From: Psococerastis gibbosa | Lineage: Eukaryota; Arthropoda; Insecta; Psocodea; Psocidae | NCBI GenBank assembly: GCA_963971405.1 | Contig: OZ020493.1 | Coordinates: 2,108,001 to 2,172,000 of the forward strand | Direction of reading: 5' to 3' | Length of the DNA stretch: 64,000 nucleotides | Shown here: positions 23,709 through 34,297 of the stretch, in pieces | How positions within the stretch are numbered: the stretch's first letter is position 1 | Layout: each line of letters starts with the position of its first letter | Position numbers and translations under genes: made by a program | The notes under the pieces: model-generated | What the model was told of the DNA's origin: nothing | Databases searched by the model: none | Seen by the model: only the letters and a program-made list of their open reading frames with translations

Positions 23709-24218
23709 ATGATTTGCAGTAAATGTGGTGAGTCGGCTACTGACTCTGTTCACTGTGAGGGCTGCAATCTAGATTTTCATTTTGAGTGCGCTGGAATTAG
23801 GGAAGCAACATACAGGAAAAGGAATAACGAGGCGAGATCTGCGTGGAGGTGTGTGGACTGCAAACCTAATCGTACGACAAGTGATACTGAAATGAGTGCT
23901 GGTGAACTTAATGCTGCAACCCTGAATAATATTTTTGATAAATTAGGGAAGCTTGATACGATTTCACGTAAAGTTGATGATCTCACATCTTCGGTAACGT
24001 GTATGTCCGATAAATATGAAAAGCTTTTCAAAGAAATGAAAAAATACAAACAAATGTGCTCAGAAAATGCCAAGGAAATACAAATACTGAAGAATGAAAA
24101 TCAGTTTCTGCATCGTGAAATGAAGAAATTTCAAGTTAATTTTAGTAGGATGGAGCAAAATTCATTGAGTGATTCAGTGGAATCATGCCGAAGCCGAATG
24201 AAAATGAGAAGGAGATAG
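23709..24218 (+). CDS. LINE ORF1, N-terminal part (PHD-type finger and coiled coil)
   Basis: Residues 3-55 contain a C4HC3-style finger: CSKCGE, HCEGC, FHFECAGI, WRCVDC. Residues 70-150 are heptad-rich (LGKLDTISRKVDDLTSSVT and on), a likely coiled coil. In LINEs this protein binds element RNA and forms multimers. The frame ends in MKMRRR, and the matching C-terminal part is in an overlapping frame from 24185. Confidence 0.85.
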   Translation: MICSKCGESATDSVHCEGCNLDFHFECAGIREATYRKRNNEARSAWRCVDCKPNRTTSDTEMSAGELNAATLNNIFDKLGKLDTISRKVDDLTSSVTCMSDKYEKLFKEMKKYKQMCSENAKEIQILKNENQFLHREMKKFQVNFSRMEQNSLSDSVESCRSRMKMRRR

Positions 24219-24628
24219 TCCAAAAATTAGGTAGCAAATTGAATCTTCCCTGTTCAGATAACATGTTCGTGCATGTCAATCGTCGTCCCCAGCCTAAATT
24301 GAAATCAGGTAATACTACCAAGTCAACTCCTATTGTCGTTCAGTTTGCAAGTAAAATTGTAAGTGGGCAATGGATGGAGAAGAGAAGAACGGGACTCAAT
24401 AGTATAGATATCATAGGAGGAGCTTATAGTGATCCAATTTTTATAAATGAAAATTTGTGTCCAGCAGTGCGAGAGCTTTTTTGGAATGCTAGAGTGAGAG
24501 GAAAGAAGTGCAACATAAAATATGTTTGGGTAAAAAATGGGATTGTTTATATGAGGAAAGCTGATGGAGATGGTGTGAGGATAACACAAGGACTGAAAGA
24601 CGTGCCTCGTCTGCCCGGGGACGTTTAA
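24185..24628 (+). CDS. LINE ORF1, C-terminal part
   Basis: The frame overlaps the previous one by 34 bp. It contains the block conserved in CR1-type ORF1 proteins: TPIVVQFASK, KRRTGLNS, PIFINENLCPAVRELFWNAR, YVWVKNGIVYMRK. The shift of frame between the two parts suggests a single ORF1 that has lost its frame. A related fragment lies at 63565-64000. Confidence 0.85.
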   Translation: MPKPNENEKEIVQKLGSKLNLPCSDNMFVHVNRRPQPKLKSGNTTKSTPIVVQFASKIVSGQWMEKRRTGLNSIDIIGGAYSDPIFINENLCPAVRELFWNARVRGKKCNIKYVWVKNGIVYMRKADGDGVRITQGLKDVPRLPGDV

Positions 24629-24734
24629 GAAGGCCCCTTATAGTTATCAAGTTTGTTAAAACCTGCAAACTAATGGTAATGACTGCCTATGCTGAACTCA
24701 GTGACAAACAAGAGGATGAGTAGTATCAACATTA

Positions 24735-25380
24735 TTATTTTATGCAAATGCTAGGAGTATAAGGCAAAATTTTGATAAGGTCGAACTTTCCCTCAGCCTT
24801 TCTACTATTTCATGTGATATTATTGTACTGTCTGAATCATGGATACATGATTCAGAATTCAAGTTGCATAGTTTACCAAATTACACTGGAGTCATTCAAA
24901 TGAGACATAATCGACGCTCTGGAGGTATATGTTAGAAATGGAATCAAATATAGGTATAATAATTATTATTATGTTGATCATGAGAGCATTTTGTTATTTC
25001 GTATGGCGAATGGTAAAAAATTAAATTTATTATGCACTTATCGGAACTGTAGGGCACCATTAAGTACCTATATGACCTTTATTGAGAGTATCAAGAGTTC
25101 GGTAGACATATTGATAGGCGATATAAATCATGATATTCTTAAAATCAGTCTGGAATCTATTCATTATTTGAATGGCATGGATTCTTGTGGTTTTAGATCA
25201 CACATTGATTTTGTCACTAGAGTTGGGGGGGGGGGGGGGGAACATGCATTGACCAATGTTTCTCTAAAAGATATATTGGAAATGTTGAAACTAGTGTACT
25301 TGATAATGGTGTGAGTGATCATCATTGTTTATTCATCAAACTACACGACTACAAAATAGTAATTAAAAAAAAAGCTACAC
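24735..25380 (+). pseudogene. LINE ORF2 endonuclease region
   Basis: Short frames read IIVLSESWIHDSEF, then RHNRRSGG, then LNLLCTYRNCRAPLSTYM, VDILIGDINHDIL and FRSHIDFVTR. These are the ordered motifs of an AP-endonuclease-like LINE nuclease. A G-run at 25225-25237 lies inside the domain and interrupts the reading. Confidence 0.75.
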
Positions 25381-25569
25381 TTATTGTGATCTTAGATTAG
25401 TGAAAATTTTTTTATCAAATTTTGATTGGTCTGGTCTGCTAGAAATGAATGATGTAAATGATATTTATAATGGTTTATCCTGCATCATAAATTAAGCCAA
25501 ATCAGTGGCAACTGAAACAGTTATAATAACTGGAAAAAATAAAACCATAATGAATGGATAAATCAGACT

Positions 25570-26079
25570 TTGATGAACAAGTGTAGAAGAAAAAATGTCA
25601 TTTATCAACTACATCGAAAATACCCTTTTTGTCAGTACATTGCCAATGAACTAAAATTAATGCAGGGGGAGTTAAAAAGAGAAATAAAGATAGCTAAGAC
25701 TAATTATTATGAAAACAAATTTAATGGTGCTAATAATACTAAGGATTATTGGAAATTAACATATTCTATTATAAATGGGAATTGCGAAAAGGATCGAGAA
25801 ACGCCAATAAAACTAACAGATGCTGAAGGTAATGACATTGACGTATCACAGAATGGGATGCATTCCGCTAAGTTGTTTAATGAATACTTTGCTAATATTG
25901 CTCCTAAATTGATTGCTGAGGGTGGTATGGATATTACTCATTTTCCTTTCATAAATTCGGTTGATTATTCTATGTATTGCCCGTCACTGAAACTAGTGGA
26001 AGTTGATGTAGCTATTGATTCTATGAAATCCAAAAAATCCTCTGGTTTTTATAAAATTTCAAGTGAGCTAATTAAATAA
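25570..26079 (+). CDS. LINE ORF2, linker between endonuclease and RT
   Basis: An open stretch of 169 codons reads KRKNVIYQLHRKYPF-like linker, then YWKLTYSIING, LFNEYFANIAPKL, and VEVDVAIDSMKSKKSSG. The last is the pre-RT block of CR1-like elements. It ends where the SINE fragment begins. Confidence 0.8.
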   Translation: MMNKCRRKNVIYQLHRKYPFCQYIANELKLMQGELKREIKIAKTNYYENKFNGANNTKDYWKLTYSIINGNCEKDRETPIKLTDAEGNDIDVSQNGMHSAKLFNEYFANIAPKLIAEGGMDITHFPFINSVDYSMYCPSLKLVEVDVAIDSMKSKKSSGFYKISSELIK

Positions 26080-26191
26080 ATAAATAAAGACTTTTTTCTT
26101 CTATTACTAAGCCAACCTAGTGGAGTTAGTGCTATAAAGCCCTCTCTTACACTCAACTAGGAAGGCCCGGGACCGCCTGCTTTACATGCCC
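26073..26191 (-). mobile_element. SINE 3' fragment inside LINE ORF2
   Basis: ATAAATAAATAAAGACTTTTTTC, then CTATTACTAAGCCAACCTAG and AACTAGGAAGGCCCGG. This is the tRNA-distal half of the SINE at 36843-37065 and 59975-60190. The tRNA-like head is missing, so it is a 5'-truncated minus-strand insertion with an ATAA-type tail. Confidence 0.8.
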
Positions 26192-26930
26192 TTAAATACA
26201 GTAAAGATGAACTAATAAAGCCTCTACATCACCTCTGTTGTGTTTCGCTAAATGAGTGTGTCTTTCCTGATGCTTTAAAATTGAGTACGGTTCTTCCATT
26301 ACATAAAGATGGTCTAAAAAAAATTGAAAATTACAGACCTCTTTATCTAAATCTGACGATTGCCAAAGTTAGTAATTCAGAGGAGGATTATGAAATATTT
26401 AACTCGTTTTAACTTACTATCACCAAATCAGTACGTCTACCGAGCCAAGTACGGAACTGAAAAAGCAATTTTTAGCTATCTCACGCAAATAAGTACAGGA
26501 CTTCACAATGGCAATAAAGTGGTAGCTGCCCATGTAGATCTCAGAAAATGTTTCGATATAATTAATAGAGCACTACTAATACGAATAATTGAAGCAGCGG
26601 GAATAAGAGATAATATTTTGATGTGAATTAAATCTTACCTGTCAAATCGTCGTCAGGTAACGAAAATTCATAATACGTTCATAAGTACCGAACTGCCCTT
26701 TGATTATGGAATTTTACAAGATTCTGGACTAGCACCCTTATTTTTCTTGCTTTTTATCAATGAATTATGGAAATTGAGATTGCCTAATTGTTATTTTTTA
26801 AGTTTTGCTGATGACTGTGCTCTAGTCTGTGTGGCAAAAGAATTACAAGATGTACGGGTTGATTTAATGGCTGTTCTAAGAATTGCAATGAAATGGATCA
26901 TTGACCATAAATGAATACCGAACTGGAGTA
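26192..26930 (+). pseudogene. LINE ORF2 reverse transcriptase region
   Basis: LSTVLPLHKDG, KIENYRPL, LLSPNQYVYRAKYGTEKAI and VAAHVDLRKCFDIINR (26360-26626 open) lead to GILQDSGLAPLFFLLFINEL and FADDCAL near 26803. The RT motif order is complete, but the frame is interrupted several times. Post-RT sequence can be followed to about 27300, and an end-like stretch to 27578. Confidence 0.75.
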
Positions 26931-27649
26931 AGACTAATATTATTGAGTATACTTACAACTATAGGAGCGCCACAAGTATCTCCAGCTCCGGAGAATTTAA
27001 ATGTCACCTTTCTATAAACTGCACTGTAGACACATATTCTTGTCCTTGCCCTCTAATCAGAAACGTATATAAAAAGCTAAGACCTATAAATTTACTTTTT
27101 TACAACTTGAGAAAATTCATGTCTACAAAAAACATGGTAGCCTACCCATTTATTATGCTTTTTATCAATCTTTATTGCAATATGGAATCGGTTTTTTTTG
27201 GGGGGGGGGTGTGTGCTGGAGTTACAAAAAATAAAAAAAAGTGTTACTTGCCAAAAAATTTGCCTGAGGATGCTCAATAAAACAGGTTACAATGTTAATA
27301 CGAGGATAATATTTAAGAAGTTAGGAATTTTTTCATTTGAACTATAATACAAGAAAATTTTACTGACAATGGTTGTAAGTAACTTCCAAGTTGACAGAAT
27401 TTCTGCTAATAACATAAGCACTAGTCAAACAGGACATGGATTCCTCACGGTTCCTAATTACAAATTAACACACAGCAGAAATTCTGTCAACTATAGAGGT
27501 TTGAGTTATCACAATGAAATGATCGGGGCAGATACCATGAAAATATTACCTTGTCTATCATTAAGAACTATATTGTAAGTCTACTCACAGGTACAGTTTA
27601 AAAAAATATTGTTAGTGTGACGAACTAGTAAATAACCTACTACAGGAAA

Positions 27650-28400
27650 TTGTGTGGTGATCCCAACGCGCTTTTTTTGGCTTTGTACCACCGGTTTAGT
27701 AAAATGTGTAATGTTTTTTTGGTAAATACACGTATTATTATTATCCATGACGATTTAAGACTTTTAGGAGAAAAAAAATATGTCTCACCCCTCTTCATCC
27801 AAAAACACATAAACATGATGCGTGTGAAATACTCAAGTCAGCCCTATCTTCAGTTCTACATAGATGGCTCCAAATCTGACAGAGACAGAGGTTGGTGCGG
27901 CCTTTGTTTCAGCCAGCAAAGAAAAATCCCTTTTCCACTTATATCCTGCTAACTCAGTTTTAACTGCAGAGCTATACGCCATCTTACAATGCCTTTTACT
28001 GTGCCCAGTGTCAGTAACCCCGGTTATCTACATAGACAGTCTCAGTGCTGTTCAAGCTATCTCTTTGTATGGAAGAAGGGGGGAACTGACTCACCAAATT
28101 ACAGAATTGGCCCAATTAATCGGCAAAATTATTGTTATATGGTTGCCATCCCATTCAAGAGTCATGCTCAATGACTGAGCAGACAAAGCTGCCTAGGAAG
28201 CCGCAGATTTAGCTTTCATTGGTGCAAAAAATACATGGTGCTAGATAGCGTTCTATATAGGAGAGATGACCCATTTGATCGCTCAAAAAATATTTTGCCA
28301 CGTCGTTTCCCATGACCAGCCATTGAAAACCCTACCAAAATTATTTTTGGCGCGTTTAAATGTACCATCTGTCCTATATAGAACTGCTAGACTTTTAAGT
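27650..28400 (+). pseudogene. LINE fragment with RNase H
   Basis: The frames read YIDGSKSDRDRG, GAAFVSASKEKSLFHLYP, SVLTAELYAILQCLLLC, YIDSLSAVQAI and IIVIWLPSHS. These are the ordered RNase H motifs (D, E, D, and the H of PSH). A downstream block reads PLKTLPKLFLARLNVPSVLY. It is truncated at both ends and lies directly beside the Penelope-like element. It belongs to an I/Jockey/Loa-type LINE, distinct from the one in the gypsy element. Confidence 0.75.
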
Positions 28401-28744
28401 CAAAATGGTCGCCAGACAAACATTGCTCGGTAACATTTTAAAATAAATAATTAGATTACTCGTGACTTCGTGGTATTTCATTTTAATAAACAAAAAATAA
28501 CAAAAACTTAGAGTTTTAGAAAAACTTGTTATAACAACCCGAATTAGTAAAACCCAAATAATCGTTAAGAAATTAACTTTGTCTAAGAAACCCACTTGTG
28601 ATAGTATAAAACCCTGAGCGCTTTCGGCAAGAACTGCCATCTACAGAGGGAAACCCACTAGCACAGTTACACCTTATCTGCGATTTGAGACTTGCTCAAC
28701 TCGAGGAGAAGATGCAAATGTGACTAGGGAGAGGAAACCTTGGT

Positions 28745-29842
28745 TTATATAGGACTGGGAGGAGGGGGTTGGAGGGGGCGTGGCTGGTTACCTATTCCTA
28801 ACCTACTAGCTAGATCTATTAGAGGGGATGATTGTGTGAATGTTATGTCGTTTGTTAATTTTTCCCTATTGTGTAAAGCTCTCTTGATTTCAACGTTTTC
28901 AAAAAAATTTAAAGTGTAACTTTTCTTTATTTTGTGTAGGGCTGTCCAATTGTGAGGATCGAATGTGTGATTTTCCGAGTTAAGGTGTTTCGCAAATGTG
29001 CTGTTGGTGTTGGTGTCTCCTATACCTGTTATATGTTCTCTGACCCTAGTTTTAAAGCTTCTGCCTGTTTGGCCTATGTAAATTGCGTTACAATCGTTAC
29101 AATTTAGACGATAAACTCCATTGCCTTTTTCCTTTTCTGGTTTGGTTTTGCAGTTCATGAGTTTATTGGCCAAATTGTTGCGGTTGTACGGGGCTGGTGT
29201 TTTGTCTGTTGTAGAAGAAATGAGGTTACTTATTTTTTCTGTGATTTTTTCTATGTATTGTATCCTGAAATATGGTTTATTGGTTACCGGGTTTAAGCTC
29301 TCTGGGGGGTAAATTAGTTTGAGGTTGTGTTTGATTTTGTGATGTCGCAGGATTCTGTCTATTAGATTGAGATTGAAATTGTTATTTTGGGCGATTTGTT
29401 TTATTGTATTTAGTTCATTATTATAGTTGGTTTCATTCATAGGGATGTTAAGGAGTCGAAAAATCATACTATGGAATGCTGCGTGTTTGTGTTGGAATGG
29501 GTGAGAAGAATCAACAGGGATTATATTATCGCTATGGGTTTCTTTACGATATATCTTGAAGTCTAGGGTACTATTATTTTTGGTGATGGTGAGGTCTAAG
29601 AAGTTCAGGGAGTTGTTTTCTTCTACTTCCATGGTAAATTGGATTTTTGGGTGAATTGTGTTGATAAAACTTAAGAAATTGTCTAGTTGTCTGTTACTTC
29701 CTGTCCAAATGCAGAAGATATCATCCACATACCTTGTCCAGAAAGATATGCATTTAACTAGGGGATTTTTATTGAGTAGAAGTTTGTGTTCGAAGTTATC
29801 CATAAAAATTTCAGAAAGAAGGGGAGAAAGGGAAGAACCCAT
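28745..29842 (-). CDS. Penelope-like RT C-terminal half plus GIY-YIG endonuclease
   Basis: 365 open codons. Residues 1-55 carry MGSSLSPLLSEIFMDNFE and RYVDDIFCIW, the catalytic RT region. Residues 75-100 read NSLNFLDLTIT. About residues 240-275 carry the GIY-YIG fold: GVYRLNCNDCNAIYIGQTGR, then RVREHI. A downstream asparagine/histidine block (FAKHLNSENHTF) fits this nuclease. The C-terminus is proline-rich. The first in-frame ATG is internal to the RT, so this is the distal part of the polyprotein. Confidence 0.9.
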   Translation of the reverse strand: MGSSLSPLLSEIFMDNFEHKLLLNKNPLVKCISFWTRYVDDIFCIWTGSNRQLDNFLSFINTIHPKIQFTMEVEENNSLNFLDLTITKNNSTLDFKIYRKETHSDNIIPVDSSHPFQHKHAAFHSMIFRLLNIPMNETNYNNELNTIKQIAQNNNFNLNLIDRILRHHKIKHNLKLIYPPESLNPVTNKPYFRIQYIEKITEKISNLISSTTDKTPAPYNRNNLANKLMNCKTKPEKEKGNGVYRLNCNDCNAIYIGQTGRSFKTRVREHITGIGDTNTNSTFAKHLNSENHTFDPHNWTALHKIKKSYTLNFFENVEIKRALHNREKLTNDITFTQSSPLIDLASRLGIGNQPRPLQPPPPSPI

Positions 29843-29883
29843 AGGTAGCCCTATTTTTTGTTGGTAGTAGTCGGATTAATAGG

Positions 29884-30555
29884 CTAGTTTTGATGAGTGC
29901 ATGTGCCTAACAGAAGGAGGGTCTCAGAAATAAGGCTGTTCGAGGTGTTATTATGATAGAGTGACTGGGCAACTAATTTACGTACTTCGGGTACGGGAAT
30001 ATTAGTAAACAGATTTTTGACATTGAAAGAGACAAGTTTGGCATTGCTGGATAAGGAAAGGTGCTTAAGGCGGGAAACCAACTCGAATGAGTTTTTGACG
30101 CTGTGGCGGGGTGTGAAGTTTGAGAGCTCGCGAATGTGTTTGTTGAGAAAACTAGCTACTTTGCTGGCTGGGGCACTGTTATACAAAACTACTGGGCGGA
30201 TAGGTTGATTGGGTTTATGAAGTTTAACCAGACCAAAAAATGCAGGAGCTACGGGGTTCATGTTGGTAAATTTATAGGCTATATCTTGAGGTATCGTATT
30301 AATTTGTTTAATGGCTTTTTTGGTTGCTTTTTGGAATTTGTTTGTGGGGTCTGATTTAAGTTTTACGAATGTGGATTCATCAGAAATGGGGTCTAAGACT
30401 TTAGAAACATAATCATGGGTAGGTAAAATGACAATAGAATTTCCTTTATCCGCCTTGGTGAGTGTAAGGTTATCTTGGGCTAGTTTATTTTTTATAGATT
30501 TAGTGTTATTGTTTTTGTGTGTAAGTTTGACGTTTTTCAGAATATCTGCTGCCAT
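29884..30555 (-). CDS. Penelope-like RT N-terminal half
   Basis: 223 open codons with TLTKADKGNSIVIL, then PAFFGLVKLHKPNQPIRPVV, then NAKLVSFNVKNLFTNIPVPE. The last is the RT motif A region, with Asn where most Penelope-like RTs have a catalytic Asp (FDVKxLFTNIP), which suggests loss of activity. Confidence 0.85.
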   Translation of the reverse strand: MAADILKNVKLTHKNNNTKSIKNKLAQDNLTLTKADKGNSIVILPTHDYVSKVLDPISDESTFVKLKSDPTNKFQKATKKAIKQINTIPQDIAYKFTNMNPVAPAFFGLVKLHKPNQPIRPVVLYNSAPASKVASFLNKHIRELSNFTPRHSVKNSFELVSRLKHLSLSSNAKLVSFNVKNLFTNIPVPEVRKLVAQSLYHNNTSNSLISETLLLLGTCTHQN

Positions 30556-30848
30556 GTGTTTTTCATTATTGTGGTTTTTAGGCTAAATTCAGTGTCTGAC
30601 ATTAAGTTGGTTAACGTGTTTTTGTTTAGACCTATATCGGGGCAATACTTGAGGCCCTTGTTGAGAAGTTCCATTTCTTTTGTGTTGAAAATCGTGTTAG
30701 ATAAGTTGACGGTACGAGGATAGAATTTATGTGTTGTGATGGGTAGTGTAGTGAGTGTCTGCGCTGAAGGCGTGAGGCCTTGACCTACCCCAGCCTGCAT
30801 CGATCGATGAAGGGGGTTAGACCAGGAACACTCATTCGTCCCGCACAT
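30537..30848 (-). CDS. Penelope-like N-terminal region
   Basis: About 100 codons. From residue 45 it reads NLSNTIFNTKEMELLNKGLK and YCPDIGLN, the conserved pre-RT helix block of Penelope-like elements. The frame overlaps the next one. The upstream residues are not conserved in anything I recognise. Confidence 0.7.
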   Translation of the reverse strand: MCGTNECSWSNPLHRSMQAGVGQGLTPSAQTLTTLPITTHKFYPRTVNLSNTIFNTKEMELLNKGLKYCPDIGLNKNTLTNLMSDTEFSLKTTIMKNTWQQIF

Positions 30849-30995
30849 CTGATGTTTCGTGTCGCGATGTGATGTGTGATGTATTCCGTTGGATTTGCTA
30901 TTTTGGTTTTGACTCAGTTCTTTTATTTTTTTATTTAGTGTTGTGCGTTTTTTGTAAGTGATGCCACTATTTTTTTTTTTTTTTTTTTTTTTTTA

Positions 30996-31430
30996 AACAT
31001 TTTAAACCAATAAGCTATGTCCTTCTACTGTAGTTTGAGCGTGTTATTAGCTGTATCAGGAAAAAAATCAAGTCCTAGTGGGTTATCGTGTATCAAATTG
31101 TTCATGAAAATTTCTTCCGGTCTGATATTATTGACGATTTAATGGAATATTTGATTTTCACGCTTTGGTGACTTTTCCCCGAGTGTCTCTTAAACTTTCA
31201 CATCAAGTTTGCTATAACACGGTGTTTCCAATATATGAACTATGAAGCTGTTGTCAGGCAATGATGTAGGACTTGTCTGATGGAAATGACTGCTCTATAG
31301 TGCTATGGTCGCACCACTCCTTACGTTACCCCATATGGTAGGTACGAGCAAGATGTTTTATTTTATAGCTTGTAACAACCACGTCTTAGTGATCCAAAAA
31401 GTGACAATCTGGTTCTTCGCCGCCCTTACA
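30996..31430. other. No gene recognised
   Basis: Unique-looking intergenic sequence beside the T-run that closes the Penelope-like copy. Confidence 0.4.
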
Positions 31431-31439
31431 AGCATTCAA

Positions 31440-31930
31440 CAGGTGGTTAGTTGAACCCACTTGCAACGAAGTGCACACTCTTGTGCTGACTACCGAATAT
31501 CCCTGCGGTAACCAACAGTGATAGCGTTTCTAACCTGCTGGGAGGACCTAGTTGGCCGAAACATACTTACCTCGACCAATTGATGGGGACTTTCTAACCG
31601 GCTAGGTGTTCCTCTGTGACCCGGTGCACATGCTTGCATTGTCCACCTTGGATCGATACGAAGGGAAACTAAGGTGGATCATTTGACCTGGTACACTCAT
31701 GACTGTCTTATTCCGACATTCCTTCTCAATTGCATAAACTATCTAACCTGGTTGATGTATACATGATTACTCTCATTTTACCTTATATCCTTACTCACTA
31801 AGCTAGTTCATGTGACCAGGTGCACTCTCTTATTCCAACAACCATAGATCCTTACATAGTCGCTCATTGCAACTAACCTATCGTTGGCCGACTACTTCAA
31901 CCGGTTGACCAGCCTCAGTGCGCCCTGCTG
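31440..31930. repeat. Degenerate tandem array
   Basis: Variants of TGACCNGGTGCAC (about 31618, 31686, 31816) and of CTTATTCCNACA (about 31708, 31830) recur in the same order. TCTAACCTGCTGG/TCTAACCGGCTAGG/TATCTAACCTGGTTG-type words are interleaved. The unit appears to be about 100 bp and strongly diverged. It is non-coding. Confidence 0.45.
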
Positions 31931-32877
31931 ACGCAACGACCTTAGTGTGCACCCCTTCCCCCCTCCTTCCCCTGGGTAAACATGGGTGAGTAAGTGCCCA
32001 TCAAATTGACAACTACATACAAACAAAACCATACCATAACCGGGACCCGAGTAAGACGGTTGGGAGGGAGAGAGTAATCGATCAGAGCATTTGTCGATTT
32101 GCTGGGTCAATCACTTAAGCGTAAAGCCTGTAACAGCAAATTGTGTTATGCACGCACTACGTGAATTTCGCCATTGTACCAATTTCATCTAAAGAAACGA
32201 AAAATTTACACTTTGCAGCTGAACTCAAAATATACTTAATCAAAATGACATCCCAGGTTGGTGCGATCCAAATCGCACAATAATGTCTCCACGCAACCTC
32301 TTATTGTAGTTTCTTCTTTTTCAGTGCATTCACTTGAAATTTGCATATTGCGATTAGACGACGATAGAAGAAGTAGCTACCCCAACAGGCAACAGCGAGA
32401 AAACATTGAGTTCAGTTTCAAGTACATTCAAATTGAGATTATGTACTGACGTTACGGGTTGAATAACTTAAAATAATATACAAACTGGGTGTCATTTATG
32501 GCACCTAGTGATTAGATTTTGTCGTCCAATAGCTGGAGCTATTGCTTATATTGCTATTGATCCTTAGTTTGTCAACAGACTATAGCCAGCCTAATTAGGT
32601 AGGCTGGCTTCTCAAGTTTGTAGCTAAGCCTCTGGCCATTCTGTCTATCTAATGGAAAACAACTTTACTTAGGCCTAGGTAAATATAACTACATACACAG
32701 TGCAAATCAGTTGGGCTAATGATGAATGACGATGCTTTACGATATAGGTCTGTGACCAACCTAACTCCTAACGGGAATTCGGAATAAGGGACTACAACTA
32801 TACGTAACTTAAAATCGTCACCCTTCATGTGCATCCGAATAATAGGTGACAAAACGACTCTGAAAAGATTTACCTAG
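31931..32877. other. No gene recognised
   Basis: Mixed-composition sequence without recognisable frames. Short ORFs on both strands show no motifs. Confidence 0.4.
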
Positions 32878-33660
32878 TAGTATAAGGAAAGCTTTGTGAC
32901 GGTCCAAAATTTTCTATACCGAGATTTCAACGGATTTACACGTTTTAAGGTCCCAGGAACCCACGAAATGTCTGTCTGTGCATTGATTTCAGGGCAATCT
33001 ACTCGGTCGATTTTGATGAAATTCAAAAATTATACCTCGGGAACGTTTTTTTATTTGGGGCTAACTCAATTTGGGGAGTTTTATTCTCAAAAAAACGTCT
33101 AAAAAAATTATTTCCCAAAGACGGCTCCAACGATTTCTTTTAAATTCACATATATTGTAGTTGTTATCAATGTTAATAAAATGCGGGGGGTCGCTTGCCC
33201 CTTGATAGTTTGCTTCTGGGGGTTAAAAAATAAAAATAACTAAATTTAAATGAAAAATGACTAAAAAATAATTTTTCTGCGAAACCTTTATATCGATGAT
33301 TTCTACCTTCAGGTATGTTTTAGGTGTTAAATTGAGTAACGAAATCGGACAGGTTGCTTTCCCAGAAAAGTATTTGATTTTGTACAAAAAATGTTTTTTT
33401 GAAAAAATGATAGAAAATTCACACTCAAACGCATTGCGTGCCCTGCCAGTATTGCTGTGTGTTAATGTGTTGGTCTGACCTATCTAGAATTTACCTCACC
33501 TCCAGTGACGTCAGGTGGACAACCCCCCTACCCCGAGATTTCGAAAATTTTACCATAAGAAAATTATTTACCATGAAATTACTCATTTCCTCTATCTACT
33601 AATTTTGATAAATTGGAAAGCATGTTCGAGTAAACTCGGACCGGTTCTTGTGTATAAACT
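32878..33660 (+). repeat. Long interspersed repeat, copy lacking the middle block
   Basis: TATAAGGAAAGCTTTGTGACGG to CTCGGACCGGTTCTTG. It follows the 17835 copy through CATTGCGTGCCCTGCCA, then jumps directly to GTTGGTCTGACCTAT and CACCTCCAGTGACGTC. About 0.7 kb present in the 17835 copy is absent. Confidence 0.75.
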
Positions 33661-33799
33661 CGAATCTCACAGGAAATGTCATTGTAATTATAGAAAAGCC
33701 GATAAAAAATATTTCTCTACACTTAGATACATGACATGTGGCCGTCACTGACATCGATTTAGAATCGTCAGGATTTATTTGCATAAAAAGTGTCTTAAC

Positions 33800-34297
33800 A
33801 ACCGTTTATTTATTTATCATTTATTAATATATTTATATTTGGACAAGTATAGTACATACGGTTAGACCTATACAAAAAAATAACAAAATCAAAGACAACT
33901 TGAAAATGGAAGTGGGGTCATTTCCTGCGATGCTCTTCCATTTCAAACGTAAAAAAAAACAATGAAAATTACAACTTAAACCTATAAGCCTTATGTTCAA
34001 AACTCGGAATTTCACCATCAGTCTAGTATGCGCATTAAAAATTTTAAGAGATACATAGAAAAAAGGTAACTGCCGAAAATTGTTTGCTAATTACAGACAT
34101 ATTAAATTTCTATTCCTGTCGGCTCTAGAAATACCAAAGGGTAGTTTTTTCAGAAGCTGCTTATTATGTTCCTTGCTGTTCAAAACTTTACACATGTAAC
34201 ATAAGGAAGCCATTTTTCTCCTAGTCACAAGAGAATTAATTTTATAGCGCTGCCTAAGAAATCGATTTGATGTAAATTTATACAATGGACTTTGTTA
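33800..34297 (-). pseudogene. LINE 3' end (family also at 47335-48880)
   Basis: The minus strand reads FLRQRYKINSLVTRRKMASL, CYMCKVLNSKEH and LPFGISRADRN, the last block of CR1/Jockey-type ORF2. A non-coding 3' tail follows, shared with 47390-47640. The upstream part resumes at about 35364 after an inserted block. Confidence 0.75.

Larger units (their letters stand above)
23640..27580 (+). mobile_element. CR1-like LINE, nearly complete but decayed
   Basis: ORF1 (PHD-type finger, coiled coil, C-terminal domain) is followed by ORF2 with an apurinic endonuclease-like domain (LSESWIHD, GDINHDIL). A linker and a reverse transcriptase follow: a KIENYRPL block, VDLRKCFDIINR, and FADDCAL at about 26803. 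ORF2 is spread over several frames with stops, and a SINE 3' fragment sits in it at 26073-26191. ORF1-plus-ORF2 architecture with a PHD finger is found in CR1/L2-group LINEs. Its 5' end lies shortly after the HP1-like gene. Confidence 0.85.
28441..30995 (-). mobile_element. Penelope-like element, longest copy
   Basis: Read on the minus strand from a T-run at about 30970-30995. Domains: an N-terminal region (FNTKEMELLNKGLKYCPD), RT blocks (KADKGNSIVIL, FGLVKLHKPNQPIRPV, LVSFNVKNLFTNIP), then MGSSLSP and YVDDIFCIW, then a GIY-YIG nuclease. The non-coding 3' end runs to AATCTAATTATTTATTT. Penelope-like elements combine this RT type with a GIY-YIG endonuclease. The RT frame changes once between 29842 and 29884. 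Three other copies lie at 42684, 44837 and 56372. Confidence 0.93.
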
